Origin: an uncultured SAR86 cluster bacterium
GTDB lineage: Bacteria; Pseudomonadota; Gammaproteobacteria; Magnimaribacterales; Magnimaribacteraceae
DNA length: 64,000 nt
NCBI GenBank assembly: GCA_902606175.1
Contig: CACLEZ010000006.1
Span: 1 to 64,000, forward strand
Direction of reading: 5' to 3'
The notes beneath the pieces were generated by a model, which did no database searches, was not told where the DNA came from, and saw only the letters and a program-made list of their open reading frames with translations. Position 1 is the first letter of the stretch; each line of letters starts with the position of its first letter. Below are positions 1 through 10,349 of this stretch, in pieces. The translations under genes were made by a program, and so were the position numbers.

Positions 1-1173
1 AAAGTAGTTGCAATTGTTGCTGAGGCAAGGGGAGGTCAACTAGAAATTATTGGTCTAGGAACACATTCTTCAAAAGGATTAAAAAATGGAGTCGTCGTAG
101 ATATTGATTCCACAACAACAGCTATAAAAAAATCTATAGAAGAGGCTGAAAGTATGGCTGGGTGCCATATTGGTTCTTGCTACGTAGGCATATCAGGTAG
201 TCATATAAGAGGTCTTAATTCAGAGGGAGTCGTACCAATTAGAGATGGAGAGGTAAAATTCACAGATGTAGATAGAGTTATTGAGACTGCCCAAGCTATG
301 GCCATCCCTGCAGATCAAAGATTACTTCATGTTCTTCCAAGAGATTACATCATAGATAAACAAGATGGTATTAAAGAGCCTCTAGGTATGGCAGGCTCTA
401 GACTAGAGGCAAAAGTTCATTTGGTAACATGCAGCGAGAATTCTTCACAAAATATTCATAAATGTATTAGCGCATCTGGTCTAGATGTAGAAGCATTTGT
501 TTTAGAACAATTGGCTTCAAGTTACTCGGTTCTAACAGAAGATGAAAGGAATTTAGGAGTTTGTCTTATTGATATCGGCGGGGGAACAACTGACATAGCA
601 GTTTTTGTGGATGGCTCTATTTGCTTTACCGATGTTATACCGATAGCTGGAGACCATGTAACAAATGATATAGCTCAAGCTTTAAGAACACCGCCTACCC
701 AAGCAGAAACAATAAAACAACGATATGGATGTGCAGTTAGCTCAATGACCAGACCTGAAGAGATAATGATGGTTCCGGGTATGGGGGGGAGGCCTGAAAG
801 AGAACTCTCTAGACAAGCTTTAGCTGATGTCTTGGAGAGAAGATATGTAGAGATATTTAGTATGGCACAACAAAAATTGAGCTTAAGTGGTTTCGATGAG
901 TTGATACCTGCAGGAATAGTTTTAACAGGAGGGGCCTCAAAAGTTGAAGGTGCCACTGAGTTAGCAGAGGAAATATTCCATTCTCCAGTGAGGATGGGAT
1001 CTCCACATTCAGTAGAGGGTTTTTCTGAAATTATAAATAATCCAGTTTATGCAACTGCAGTCGGCCTACTTCTTTATGGACAAAAGCAAATGCAAGAAGA
1101 TCATTTAAATTATATTCATAGAGATAAAAATATCTTAAATAGAATTTCTAGATGGCTTGGAGGAAATCTTTAG
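1..1173 (+). CDS. ftsA: Cell division protein FtsA, 5' truncated
   Basis: Actin-like ATPase that anchors FtsZ filaments to the inner membrane. The reading frame is open from base 1, with KVVAIVAEA at the start and IIGLGTHSSKG shortly after, both typical of the FtsA N-terminus, so only the first few codons are missing. The ATP-binding phosphate loop DIGGGTTD is encoded near base 575 and the second nucleotide-binding motif LTGGASK near base 930. The protein ends in a short amphipathic stretch (NRISRWLGG) that matches the FtsA membrane-targeting helix. It is followed 25 bases later by ftsZ, the usual partner order. In most gammaproteobacteria this pair lies at the end of the dcw cluster, after ddl and ftsQ; here it lies before ftsI. 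Confidence 0.95.
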   Translation, partial: KVVAIVAEARGGQLEIIGLGTHSSKGLKNGVVVDIDSTTTAIKKSIEEAESMAGCHIGSCYVGISGSHIRGLNSEGVVPIRDGEVKFTDVDRVIETAQAMAIPADQRLLHVLPRDYIIDKQDGIKEPLGMAGSRLEAKVHLVTCSENSSQNIHKCISASGLDVEAFVLEQLASSYSVLTEDERNLGVCLIDIGGGTTDIAVFVDGSICFTDVIPIAGDHVTNDIAQALRTPPTQAETIKQRYGCAVSSMTRPEEIMMVPGMGGRPERELSRQALADVLERRYVEIFSMAQQKLSLSGFDELIPAGIVLTGGASKVEGATELAEEIFHSPVRMGSPHSVEGFSEIINNPVYATAVGLLLYGQKQMQEDHLNYIHRDKNILNRISRWLGGNL

Positions 1174-1198
1174 TACTTAATTAAAAGAGAGGTTAATT

Positions 1199-2347
1199 AT
1201 GAGTGAATGGGAAATAATCGAAGAAATAAAAGAGAATGCTTCAATTAAAGTTATAGGAGTCGGCGGCGGAGGAGGCAATGCTGTGCAGCATATGGTTGAA
1301 TGCGGCATTGAAGGCGCTGAGTTCATATCTATAAATACTGACAAGCAGGCTTTGGATAAAAATGATGCGAGCACTAAATTAATATTAGGTATGGAAATTA
1401 CTGATGGTTTAGGGGCGGGAGCAAATCCGATAATTGGAAGAGAAGCAGCTCTTGAAGATAGAGATAAATTGAGAGATATGCTTAAAGGAACCGATATGGT
1501 TTTTGTAACGGCAGGGATGGGTGGAGGAACAGGAACTGGAGCTGCTCCTATAGTCGCTCAAGTTGCTAAAGAGCTTGGAATTCTTACTGTTGCCGTTGTA
1601 ACTAAGCCATTTGAACTAGAAGGTGCCAAGAGAATGAAGATTGCTCAAGAGGGCATTAAGGAGCTGGTTGAGGAGGTTGATTCTTTAATCACTATACCTA
1701 ATCAAAAATTACTTGAAGTTCTAGGAGAAGATTGCAGTATGCTTGAAGCATTTAAACAAGCAAATGATGTTCTTGGTGGGGCGGTGAGAGGAATATCAGA
1801 CATTATTATTAGACCAGGATTAATAAATGTTGATTTTGCAGACGTAAAAACTGTAATGTCTGAAAAAGGAACAGCTATGATGGGCACAGGTACTTCAAGT
1901 GGTCCGGATAGAGCTAGAATAGCTGCAGAACAGGCTGTCGCAAGTAAGCTTTTAGAAGATATTAGTTTAAAAGATGCAAAAGGTGTTCTAGTAAATATTA
2001 CAGCTGGTCCTGAATTATCTTTAGGTGAAATTAAGGCTGTTGGTGATTGCATAAATAGTTTTGCTTCTCCTGAAGCGATAATTGTTACTGGAACAGTTTT
2101 AGATGAATCTTCTACGAATGATCTTACGGTTACAGTTATTGCTACCGGGCTTAATTCTTCAGTACAAACAGCTTCTAATAAACCTGAAAGTGTGAGGGTT
2201 GTTAGTGAAAGGCAACCTTTACCTTTAAGCGATGCAGCGAAGCAGTTACTTGATAATCCTCCTTCAATAGAAAAAGCTGTGAGAAAGGCTTCTAATGAAG
2301 ACGAATATCTTGATATACCGTCATTTGTAAGAACACAGCTAGATTAA
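1199..2347 (+). CDS. ftsZ: Cell division GTPase FtsZ
   Basis: Tubulin-like GTPase that forms the Z-ring. The GTP-binding signature GGGTGTG is at residues 108-114, preceded by the N-terminal glycine loop GVGGGGGNA (about 20-28). The T7 and catalytic region lies around residues 205-215 (NVDFADV). The last residues, DIPSFVRTQLD, match the conserved C-terminal peptide that binds FtsA and ZipA. At 382 residues it is the usual gammaproteobacterial length. The ATG follows a purine-rich AGAGAGG. Only 10 bases separate it from ftsI; in E. coli ftsZ is followed by lpxC, which is absent here. Confidence 0.98.
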   Translation: MSEWEIIEEIKENASIKVIGVGGGGGNAVQHMVECGIEGAEFISINTDKQALDKNDASTKLILGMEITDGLGAGANPIIGREAALEDRDKLRDMLKGTDMVFVTAGMGGGTGTGAAPIVAQVAKELGILTVAVVTKPFELEGAKRMKIAQEGIKELVEEVDSLITIPNQKLLEVLGEDCSMLEAFKQANDVLGGAVRGISDIIIRPGLINVDFADVKTVMSEKGTAMMGTGTSSGPDRARIAAEQAVASKLLEDISLKDAKGVLVNITAGPELSLGEIKAVGDCINSFASPEAIIVTGTVLDESSTNDLTVTVIATGLNSSVQTASNKPESVRVVSERQPLPLSDAAKQLLDNPPSIEKAVRKASNEDEYLDIPSFVRTQLD

Positions 2348-2357
2348 TTAGGAGATT

Positions 2358-4007
2358 ATGTCTATAAGGATTCTCTATTCTTCGGGAAGAATAGTTTTTA
2401 TCCAATTAATTATCCTCATAGGATTCATGTCTCTTTTGGGAAGATTAATTTATCTTCAAATTTATCAAGACATTTTTTTAGATGATCAAGTTTTTAATAG
2501 ATTAGATTCCCAATATTCTCTTTTGGCCCCTCGAGGAAAAATACTAGACAGAAACGGTAATGTTTTAGCTCTTGATATTAAAGGATATAGTGTTGGAGTA
2601 GATCTAGAGAAATTTAAATTCGAAGAAAAAACAATTACTTTTCTTTCAGAACTGTTAAATAAAGATTCTTTTAGTCTTTCAAATAAACTTCATGGAAAGT
2701 CTTCTGGTTATAAAGAGATAAGCAGAAATATTAATTTTGAAGCAAAAGAAAAACTAAAAGATAAAAAGATACCTGGTGTGTATTTCAGAGAAAATTTAAG
2801 AAGGAGTTATCCTGAGAGAAATATAACATCACATGTTGTTGGCCTAACTGATATCGATAGAAAAGGCATTCAGGGAGTTGAATTAATCTTTGATAACGAA
2901 CTGCGCGGTGAAGAGGGTAGCTTTGAAGGTATTAAGGGAGCAAAAAATACTAAGCTTGAAGGAAAAAGGATTGAAGCTGTTGCTGGTAAAAATATCATAT
3001 TAACTATTGATATCAATATTCAGTCCATTGCTTACCATCAATTAAGTGAGGCAATAAAAGAAAATAATGCGAAGGCAGGATCTATAGTCGTTATAGAACC
3101 AAGGTCAGGTGATATATTAGGATTAGTTAATTATCCTTCTTTTGATCCTTCTAATAGAAAAAATCTAGTGGACATGTCTAAATTGAGAAATCGAGCAACA
3201 ATAGATATATTTGAACCTGGTTCAGTTTTAAAGCCGCTTGCTATGTCTGCTATATTAGAATCAGATTATCTACCCAAAACTTTTAAAATCGACACCTCGC
3301 CAGGTTGGATAGAGTATGAAGGCTTCAAAACAAGTGACTTTAAGGATTACGGAACACTGAGCCTTTCTCAAATTATTTCCCTTTCTAGTAATGTCGGGAT
3401 GGTAAAGTTATGTCAACATCAAGATATAGAGCACCTCACAAATTATTATAAAAAGTTTGGTATTGGACGTTATCCTACTTCAATTATGCTTCCTGCTAGA
3501 GAGGGTTTCCTTCCTCATTCATCTCAATTCACGTTGAGAGATAAAGCGAGCTCTTGTTACGGGTATGGAATGACCTTATCTGCACTCCAAATTGCACAAG
3601 CATACTCAGTATTTGCAAATGAAGGAAACTTCATAGAGCTAAATTTATTTAAAGATCATAGTTTTGATGAACCCCTGCATGAAAAAGTATTACAAAAGGA
3701 AACTAATAATATTATTCTAGATATGCTTGTTGAGACCGTAAACTCTTCTAACGGAACTGCCTCTAAAGCAAGACTGCAAGAGAAGATAGTTGCAGGTAAA
3801 ACTGGAACTGCGAAAGAGAGTCTAGAAGAAGAAACTACTTACTCAGCAACATTTGCCGGATTTGTGCCTCATGATGAACCTGAATATCTTGCAGTTGTTG
3901 TACTCAATGGTCTATCTGGAGAAGACTACTCAGGTGGTAGGGTCTCTGCTCCTGTATTTTCAAGATTAATGCAGCAGATATTTATGTTACAAGACCTAAA
4001 AATATAA
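2358..4007 (+). CDS. ftsI: Peptidoglycan D,D-transpeptidase FtsI (PBP3)
   Basis: Septal class B penicillin-binding protein that cross-links division peptidoglycan with FtsW. One N-terminal membrane segment (about residues 12-32) is followed by the pedestal motif APRGKILDRNG (57-67). The transpeptidase domain has S289-V-L-K292 with the nucleophilic serine, S343-S-N345 and K481-T-G. The length of 549 residues is slightly short for the family. The start follows TAGGAG with good spacing. It begins 10 bases after ftsZ, and no ftsL gene lies in front, although ftsL normally precedes ftsI. Confidence 0.96.
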   Translation: MSIRILYSSGRIVFIQLIILIGFMSLLGRLIYLQIYQDIFLDDQVFNRLDSQYSLLAPRGKILDRNGNVLALDIKGYSVGVDLEKFKFEEKTITFLSELLNKDSFSLSNKLHGKSSGYKEISRNINFEAKEKLKDKKIPGVYFRENLRRSYPERNITSHVVGLTDIDRKGIQGVELIFDNELRGEEGSFEGIKGAKNTKLEGKRIEAVAGKNIILTIDINIQSIAYHQLSEAIKENNAKAGSIVVIEPRSGDILGLVNYPSFDPSNRKNLVDMSKLRNRATIDIFEPGSVLKPLAMSAILESDYLPKTFKIDTSPGWIEYEGFKTSDFKDYGTLSLSQIISLSSNVGMVKLCQHQDIEHLTNYYKKFGIGRYPTSIMLPAREGFLPHSSQFTLRDKASSCYGYGMTLSALQIAQAYSVFANEGNFIELNLFKDHSFDEPLHEKVLQKETNNIILDMLVETVNSSNGTASKARLQEKIVAGKTGTAKESLEEETTYSATFAGFVPHDEPEYLAVVVLNGLSGEDYSGGRVSAPVFSRLMQQIFMLQDLKI

Positions 4008-5447
4008 ATGTATTCTTCAAATTTCTTACATGAACTGAAAGATCTAGAAAATTTTAGAGATATTAAGATTAGAAGTATCCACTTAGATAGCAGAGAGGTA
4101 AAAGAGGGAGGTCTATTCTTTGCAATAAAGGGTCATGACAAGGATGGTAGCGATTTTATTTCCTCAGCTTTATCAAATGGGGCCTCGCTTATCATTTCGG
4201 ATACATACCAAAAATATACGGAAAGAGTTATTTATTTTGAAGAACTTAAAAAATATATTGGTATTTTTGCTTCAAGGTTTTATAACTCTCCAAGTTCAAA
4301 AATAAAATCCATATGTGTTACTGGTACAAACGGGAAAACTACCTCTGTTGAAACTTTTGCAAATATGAGTAATTTACTAGGCTATAAATCAGGCTTTATG
4401 AGTACGATCAATTTTTCTAAAGATGGATTAATATTAGAGAAATCAGATCTAACCACTCCTGATGCCATCAAAATACATAAAAATATTAAAGATTCATTAG
4501 AATCTGATGCTATCTACATCGCTATGGAGGCATCTTCTCATGGCTTAGAACAGGATAGACTTATAGGCCTTGATATCGATTACGCTATATTGACTAGCTT
4601 TTCTCATGACCATTTAGATTATCACGGAGATATACAAAGTTATCAATCAGCTAAAGAAAAATTATTTTTAGATTTAAATCCAAAAAAAAATATAGTCTGC
4701 ATAGATAGTTCTTTCGGCAAAAAACTTTATTCAAAACTTTTAAAAAATAATAAGGAAACTTACAGCATATCTATAAAAGAAAATGCTGATTTTCATGCTT
4801 CATTTGAGAAATCACCAATTGGATTGAAGGTTAATTTAAAAGCATTCGAGAAAAATCTTACTTTTGAACTAAAAACATTCTCAAGATATCTTGCTTCAAA
4901 CATTATATGCTCAATGGCTGTTTTGATCTTGGAAGGAGTAAAGCTTTCTGAGATATCGAAAATAGCAAAAGATATAGTTCTACCTCAAGGAAGGCTTGAA
5001 AGAATAATTAAAAATCAGCAAGTTATTTATATAGATTATGCACATACACCTGAAGCTTTGGAGTGCACACTGAAAGAATTGAATAACATGCATAAAGAGC
5101 CTATTTGGTGTCTTTTTGGGTGTGGAGGAAATAGAGATAAAGATAAAAGACCTCTAATGGGTAAGATTGCTCAAAAATATTCAAATCACGTAGTATTAAC
5201 CAATGATAATCCAAGAGATGAAGATGAAATGGATATAATTAATGACATCCTTTCTGAAATAAAAGAAATGGAACAAATATCTATAAATTTAGATAGAAAG
5301 GATGCAATAGAATCATCTATCTTAGAAATGGAAAGAAACCATATCAATGGTGTTTTATTAATTGCAGGAAAGGGTCATGAGAACTACCAAGAAGTTAATG
5401 GTAATTTATATGAGTTAAATGATAAAAATATTATCAATTCTTTATAA
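4008..5447 (+). CDS. murE: UDP-MurNAc-L-Ala-D-Glu:meso-DAP ligase MurE
   Basis: Adds the third residue of the stem peptide in the cytoplasm. The ATP-binding loop GTNGKTT lies at about residues 106-112, and the central-domain motifs ASSHGLEQDR and HDHLDYHG are present. The motif DNPR near residue 400 is the known determinant for meso-diaminopimelate rather than lysine, as expected for a Gram-negative. The ATG directly abuts the ftsI stop codon, so translation is probably coupled. Confidence 0.96.
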   Translation: MYSSNFLHELKDLENFRDIKIRSIHLDSREVKEGGLFFAIKGHDKDGSDFISSALSNGASLIISDTYQKYTERVIYFEELKKYIGIFASRFYNSPSSKIKSICVTGTNGKTTSVETFANMSNLLGYKSGFMSTINFSKDGLILEKSDLTTPDAIKIHKNIKDSLESDAIYIAMEASSHGLEQDRLIGLDIDYAILTSFSHDHLDYHGDIQSYQSAKEKLFLDLNPKKNIVCIDSSFGKKLYSKLLKNNKETYSISIKENADFHASFEKSPIGLKVNLKAFEKNLTFELKTFSRYLASNIICSMAVLILEGVKLSEISKIAKDIVLPQGRLERIIKNQQVIYIDYAHTPEALECTLKELNNMHKEPIWCLFGCGGNRDKDKRPLMGKIAQKYSNHVVLTNDNPRDEDEMDIINDILSEIKEMEQISINLDRKDAIESSILEMERNHINGVLLIAGKGHENYQEVNGNLYELNDKNIINSL

Positions 5448-5460
5448 AATTTTCGAATAA

Positions 5461-6795
5461 ATGAATCTATCTAAACTAGCAGCAATATCAGAAGGTCAGC
5501 TCTTTGGAGAAGTAACCAATATTGATAGTTTTAGTATCGACAGCAGAACACTCAAACAAAATGACCTTTATATTGCTCTAGAAGGAAAGAATTATGATGG
5601 GGCTCAATTTATTCCTGAGGCTATAAACAAAGGTGCAGTAGGTATAATCTCTAATAATCAGATCGAACAGGACATACCAAACATAGTCGTTGCAAGTACC
5701 TACGAATTCATGGAAAGAGTCGCGAAGTATAATCGCAGTAAATTCTCAGGTAAGGTAATAGGCATTACTGGAACTAATGGCAAAACTTCGACAAAACAAA
5801 TACTCTCTAATCTATTAAATGATGGCAAGTCTTGTCATAAAACTTTAGGCAATAAAAATAATCAGATAGGAGTTCCTTTTACTCTCCTTAGTTTAAAAAA
5901 TGTACATGATTTTTCAGTGATTGAAATGGGCACTAGTGAGTCGGGAGAGATTGCAATTTTGAATAATCAAGTAAAACCAGATATTGCTGCAATAACTAAT
6001 GTTTCTATTGGGCATCTCGATGGTCTAAGAGATACTGAGTCAATTGCAAGAGAAAAAGGTAATATTCTTAATTTTTATAATGATAATGGAGTTGCGGTCT
6101 TACCTAAAGATTCTGTCTTTTTTGATTTTTGGTCAAAAAAAACCAATGCAAAAGAAATAATAACTTTCGGTTTTCAAGAGAATTCTGACTTTAAAGTTTC
6201 AGATATAGAGATAGATTTTATCAATAATTTCACCAATTTTTACTTAAGGTTTGATGGTAAAAAAGAAAAATTTTTTATAAATGGAGCGAGTCGTCATAGT
6301 CCCTTGAATGCAGCATTATCGGTTGCAGCTGCAATATACTGTGGATGTCCACTTAGCAATATCAAAAAAAGATTAAAATTTATAGATCTTCCTGAAAGGA
6401 GATTGGCTATTTCTAATTCCTTGAAGGGTTCAATATTAATTGATGATTCTTATAATTCAAATCCTGCTTCATTGAAAAATGCTGTTGATTCACTTGAAGG
6501 CCTTAAAAGAAAAAAGGTTTGTATCCTAGGGGATATGAAAGAATTAGGTTCAGATTCTCAAAAAATTCATCAAGAAATGTATGAATACATAAGCGAAAGG
6601 GTTGATCATATCTTCTGCATAGGAGATGAGTGGTCAACATGCAGTCCAAATGAAAAACAAGATTTATCTATCTTTGAAAACCAAGATGATCTTTATTCTC
6701 ACTTAATTTCTATAATCGATAAGAAAACTATATTATTAGTGAAAGGCTCTAGATCAACAAGAATGGATTTGTTAGCCGATAAACTAAAAAAATAA
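5461..6795 (+). CDS. murF: UDP-MurNAc-tripeptide:D-Ala-D-Ala ligase MurF
   Basis: Completes the cytoplasmic pentapeptide precursor by adding D-Ala-D-Ala, which Ddl at the end of this cluster makes. The Mur ligase P-loop GTNGKTS is near residue 102, with the GNKNNQIG and SIGHLD motifs of the central domain and [10 protein letters not shown] in the C-terminal half. The length of 444 residues is normal. It overlaps mraY by one base (TAATG), which points to coupled translation. Confidence 0.96.
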   Translation: MNLSKLAAISEGQLFGEVTNIDSFSIDSRTLKQNDLYIALEGKNYDGAQFIPEAINKGAVGIISNNQIEQDIPNIVVASTYEFMERVAKYNRSKFSGKVIGITGTNGKTSTKQILSNLLNDGKSCHKTLGNKNNQIGVPFTLLSLKNVHDFSVIEMGTSESGEIAILNNQVKPDIAAITNVSIGHLDGLRDTESIAREKGNILNFYNDNGVAVLPKDSVFFDFWSKKTNAKEIITFGFQENSDFKVSDIEIDFINNFTNFYLRFDGKKEKFFINGASRHSPLNAALSVAAAIYCGCPLSNIKKRLKFIDLPERRLAISNSLKGSILIDDSYNSNPASLKNAVDSLEGLKRKKVCILGDMKELGSDSQKIHQEMYEYISERVDHIFCIGDEWSTCSPNEKQDLSIFENQDDLYSHLISIIDKKTILLVKGSRSTRMDLLADKLKK

Positions 6796-7877
6796 TGTTA
6801 CTACCTTTATTTGAATACTTATCTGAATTTTTCGGACCTTTTCGAGTTGTAGAATTTCTTTCTACAAGAGCAATTCTTGCTACATTAACTTCTCTCTTAT
6901 TTTCTCTGATATTAGGACCTAAATTCATCAATAAGATGAAAGATATTCAGGTAGGACAAGTTATACGAGAGGAAGGCCCTGATAGCCATTTATCAAAACA
7001 GGGCACACCTACAATGGGCGGTACTTTGATCCTAAGTTCTATATTTTTAAGTGTAGTCTTATGGGGGGACCTGGAAAACCGATATCTATGGGTTGCCTTT
7101 TTAACAGCTATGTCTTTTGGCGTTCTAGGATGGATTGATGATCGCTTAAAAATAAAACATCAATCCAGTGATGGTTTGTCACCTTTAAATAAAATTTTTT
7201 GGCAGTCTGTTATAACTATTTTGGCTTGTTCTTATCTTTATTTTACTCAAGAAAATATTTCTGAAACAAGTTTGATAGTTCCGTTCTTTAAGGATATTTC
7301 CATTCCTCTAGGCGCAGGTTTTATTGTTTTGTCATATTTTGTAGTAATAGGGACTAGTAATGCGGTTAATCTAACTGATGGTTTAGATGGATTGGCAATT
7401 CTTCCATGCGTTATGGTCGCAGCAGGTCTTGGAATTATTGGTTATTTAGCTGGAAATGCCATATATTCAGATTTTTTAAATATTCCTTATTTACCAGGTA
7501 CGGGTGAAATGATTGTATTTTGCGGTGCTTTAGTGGGTTCTGGGATTGGATTCCTTTGGTTTAATACTTATCCTGCTCAAGTATTTATGGGAGATGTAGG
7601 ATCTTTATCGCTTGGAGCTGCATTAGGAATAGTTACCGTTATTATAAGGCACGAATATGTCTTGCTAGTCATGGGCGGACTTTTTGTTATTGAAGCACTA
7701 TCAGTCATTGTTCAAGTTACTTCGTTTAAGTTAACTGGTAAGAGAGTTTTTAATATGGCACCTTTACATCACCACTATGAGTTAAAAGGTTGGCCCGAGC
7801 CACGAGTAATTGTTAGGTTCTGGATTATTACGTTTATGCTTGTCTTACTAGGTTTAGCTTTACTTAGACTAAGATAA
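6795..7877 (+). CDS. mraY: Phospho-MurNAc-pentapeptide transferase MraY
   Basis: Integral membrane enzyme that transfers phospho-MurNAc-pentapeptide to undecaprenyl phosphate, forming lipid I. About ten hydrophobic segments span 360 residues. Family motifs are visible: the cytoplasmic DDRLK loop (near 115), [10 protein letters not shown] (near 191) with catalytic aspartates, [15 protein letters not shown] and the histidine cluster [11 protein letters not shown]. It starts inside the murF stop codon. Confidence 0.97.
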   Translation: MLLPLFEYLSEFFGPFRVVEFLSTRAILATLTSLLFSLILGPKFINKMKDIQVGQVIREEGPDSHLSKQGTPTMGGTLILSSIFLSVVLWGDLENRYLWVAFLTAMSFGVLGWIDDRLKIKHQSSDGLSPLNKIFWQSVITILACSYLYFTQENISETSLIVPFFKDISIPLGAGFIVLSYFVVIGTSNAVNLTDGLDGLAILPCVMVAAGLGIIGYLAGNAIYSDFLNIPYLPGTGEMIVFCGALVGSGIGFLWFNTYPAQVFMGDVGSLSLGAALGIVTVIIRHEYVLLVMGGLFVIEALSVIVQVTSFKLTGKRVFNMAPLHHHYELKGWPEPRVIVRFWIITFMLVLLGLALLRLR

Positions 7878-7882
7878 ATCAA

Positions 7883-9187
7883 GTGCAGAAAAGGATACCT
7901 TTAGTTCTTGGCTTTGGAATGACAGGTCAATCAATCTTAAATTATCTTTCAAAAAAATATAATGAGATCTATCTAATAGAAGATTGGAAGGAGAATCCGA
8001 GCCTTCGTGAGATTGGTAGATTTGGAATTAAAGTTCATGTTAATCCTCAAATAAACAACGAATTATTTAGTAAAGTATCTGATGTTTATTGTAGTCCAGG
8101 CATACCTAATCAACATAAGGCCTTATCTCTTGCTTCCAAGCATAAGATTAGTATTTCTTCAGACATTGAAGAGTTTTTAAAAATAAATAAGAGTATAAAA
8201 ATACTAATTACAGGTACAAATGGTAAAACTTCTACCTGCAAGATTTTAGAGACTTTACTTAGGTCAGTTTTTTCGGATTTAAAAATAGTTTCCATAGGAA
8301 ACATAGGCAAGCCTGTACTTACTTATATTGACAATGATATTGACGTATCAATCATCGAAGTTTCGAGCTTCCAATTAGAACTTTTAAATGAAGTTGAGTT
8401 TGATATAGGTTTATTATTGAACATAGAAGAGGATCATTTAGATAAACATGCAGACATTGAAGATTATAGGAACGTAAAAAACTCCGTATTAAAGAATGCT
8501 GATATAAATATTTCTTATAATGATAGAAATCTTTTTTCTAAAACATTCTTAAATTACAAGACAATCATATTGCCTAATGAACTTGCTGAATCATCAATAT
8601 TTTATGATTGGCCGAGCCATGATATTGAAAATCTAAAGGCAAGTGTTGCAGTTTTAGAGGCTCTTATAGAAAGATTTAGAAAAAGTTCTCTAGGGAATAT
8701 AAATTTGTTCGCAGAACTAGAAAAAGCTTTCGATCAATTTAAAAAATTTCCGCATAGATTTGAGCATTTAGAGATGGTTGGAGGAGTAAATTTTATAAAT
8801 GACTCTAAGGCAACAAATTTAGATGCTACGTTGAAAGCTATAAGTGCTGCAAATGAATTAGAAAAGATTGGGGATATATATTTAATATGCGGTGGTGATT
8901 TAAAAGGACAAGAAATTGCTTCAAAAGAACTGCAAGAAATAAAAAGTCTACAAAAGGTCTTTATCTTTGGTAAAGATAAAGAATTAATCTTTAATACTTT
9001 AAGACAATATGCCCAATGCATGATTGTTCAAGATTTAAAGGAGGCTTTAATAGAGGCAGTAAAACTTACTAAAGATGATGATTGTGTTTTATTTTCTCCT
9101 GCTTGCTCAAGTTTGGATATGTTTAAAGATTACAAAGATAGAGGAGAAACCTTCAAACGCTTAATAAAAGACTTAAACGATGAATAA
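7883..9187 (+). CDS. murD: UDP-MurNAc-L-Ala:D-Glu ligase MurD
   Basis: Adds D-glutamate to UDP-MurNAc-L-Ala. The start is GTG, 5 bases after mraY; the N-terminal LVLGFGMTGQS is the uridine-binding Rossmann start of MurD. The ATP loop GTNGKTS is near residue 112, NIEEDHLDKH in the central domain and NDSKATNLDAT in the C-terminal domain. The length of 434 residues matches the family. It overlaps ftsW by 8 bases. Divergence from well-studied MurD proteins is fairly high, but all catalytic motifs are present. Confidence 0.94.
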   Translation: MQKRIPLVLGFGMTGQSILNYLSKKYNEIYLIEDWKENPSLREIGRFGIKVHVNPQINNELFSKVSDVYCSPGIPNQHKALSLASKHKISISSDIEEFLKINKSIKILITGTNGKTSTCKILETLLRSVFSDLKIVSIGNIGKPVLTYIDNDIDVSIIEVSSFQLELLNEVEFDIGLLLNIEEDHLDKHADIEDYRNVKNSVLKNADINISYNDRNLFSKTFLNYKTIILPNELAESSIFYDWPSHDIENLKASVAVLEALIERFRKSSLGNINLFAELEKAFDQFKKFPHRFEHLEMVGGVNFINDSKATNLDATLKAISAANELEKIGDIYLICGGDLKGQEIASKELQEIKSLQKVFIFGKDKELIFNTLRQYAQCMIVQDLKEALIEAVKLTKDDDCVLFSPACSSLDMFKDYKDRGETFKRLIKDLNDE

Positions 9188-10349
9188 ATTCAATTTTATT
9201 AAGGATTTTGACTTTTCTAAACTAGATTTTGTTCTGGTTACATTGTTCTTAGTGCTTGGGTTTTTCGGATTATTAATACTTTCTTCAGCTTCGGCACATT
9301 TTTCTGATTCTATTTATGGTAATCCGTCTGCTATTTTTAATAGACAGTTTTTTTATTTTATCCTTGGCATAATCGGTCTTTTCACATGTTTTTTTGTACC
9401 TTTGAATTTTTGGTCATCTTACGATCGATTGTTCATAACTTTTGGTATTTTATTGCTTTTTTTAGTTTTTATTCCTGGGATAGGTATTGAAGTCAATGGT
9501 GCAAATAGGTGGATTAGGATAGCTGGATTTGGTCTACAACCTTCAGAAATAATGAAATTCCTGAGTATCCTATATATTTCTTGCTACTCAGTAAGAAGAA
9601 TAAAAGAAATACAAACGCACTGGCTAGGATTTTTTAGGCCTGCACTAATAATTGTAAGTATTATTTCTATTATTCTTATTCAGCCTGATTTAGGTTCCTC
9701 GGCAGTAATATTTATATCCGTGTTAGGAGTCTTATTTGTGGCTGGAGTAAAAATTCAACAATTTCTGGTTGTAGCTCTGCTTGGTGTTATCGCTATTACG
9801 ATGATGATTATTTTTGTACCATGGAGATGGGAAAGGATAATATCTTTCATCGATCCTTGGAGTGATCCTTGGGGAAGTGGTTATCAATTAACCTTATCAC
9901 TTATGTCTATTGGAAGGGGGGATTGGTTTGGAGTTGGACTGGGACAAGGTTTAATGAAAATGGGTTACCTCCCTGATGCTCATACGGACTTTATATTTTC
10001 CGTAATAGTTGAAGAAATGGGAATATTGGGAGGTTTTGCTATTATTTCATTGCTTTTTGGATTGTCATTTAGGATCTTTTTTATTGGAAGGGAGTCATTA
10101 TTAAAAAAGAACTTCTTTGGTTTCTATTTCTCCTTTGGAGTAGGTCTCCTGCTAGGATTGCATACCTTTATAAATGTAGGAGTTTCTTCAGGTCTTTTGC
10201 CTACAAAAGGATTGACCTTACCTTTAATCAGCGGCGGAGGCACTAATCTAATAATTGTTTGTCTAATGATTGGACTGATTTTAAGAATTGATTATGAAAA
10301 TAAAAATTCAATGCCAATACCAATGATTAAAAGACGAGCACAATTCTGA
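9180..10349 (+). CDS. ftsW: Septal peptidoglycan glycosyltransferase FtsW
   Basis: SEDS-family membrane glycosyltransferase that polymerises lipid II at the septum together with FtsI. About ten hydrophobic segments are seen. SEDS motifs include LSSASAHFS in the first segment, NGANRWIRI-GFGLQPSE, the IQPDLGSS region and LPTKGLTLPLISGGGT near the end. It overlaps murD upstream and shares one base with murG downstream (TGATG). Confidence 0.95.
   Translation: MNKFNFIKDFDFSKLDFVLVTLFLVLGFFGLLILSSASAHFSDSIYGNPSAIFNRQFFYFILGIIGLFTCFFVPLNFWSSYDRLFITFGILLLFLVFIPGIGIEVNGANRWIRIAGFGLQPSEIMKFLSILYISCYSVRRIKEIQTHWLGFFRPALIIVSIISIILIQPDLGSSAVIFISVLGVLFVAGVKIQQFLVVALLGVIAITMMIIFVPWRWERIISFIDPWSDPWGSGYQLTLSLMSIGRGDWFGVGLGQGLMKMGYLPDAHTDFIFSVIVEEMGILGGFAIISLLFGLSFRIFFIGRESLLKKNFFGFYFSFGVGLLLGLHTFINVGVSSGLLPTKGLTLPLISGGGTNLIIVCLMIGLILRIDYENKNSMPIPMIKRRAQF

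Noticed and set aside
1702..2052. A 116-codon minus-strand frame inside ftsZ
   Set aside because: Antisense shadow of a highly conserved gene with no recognisable motif.
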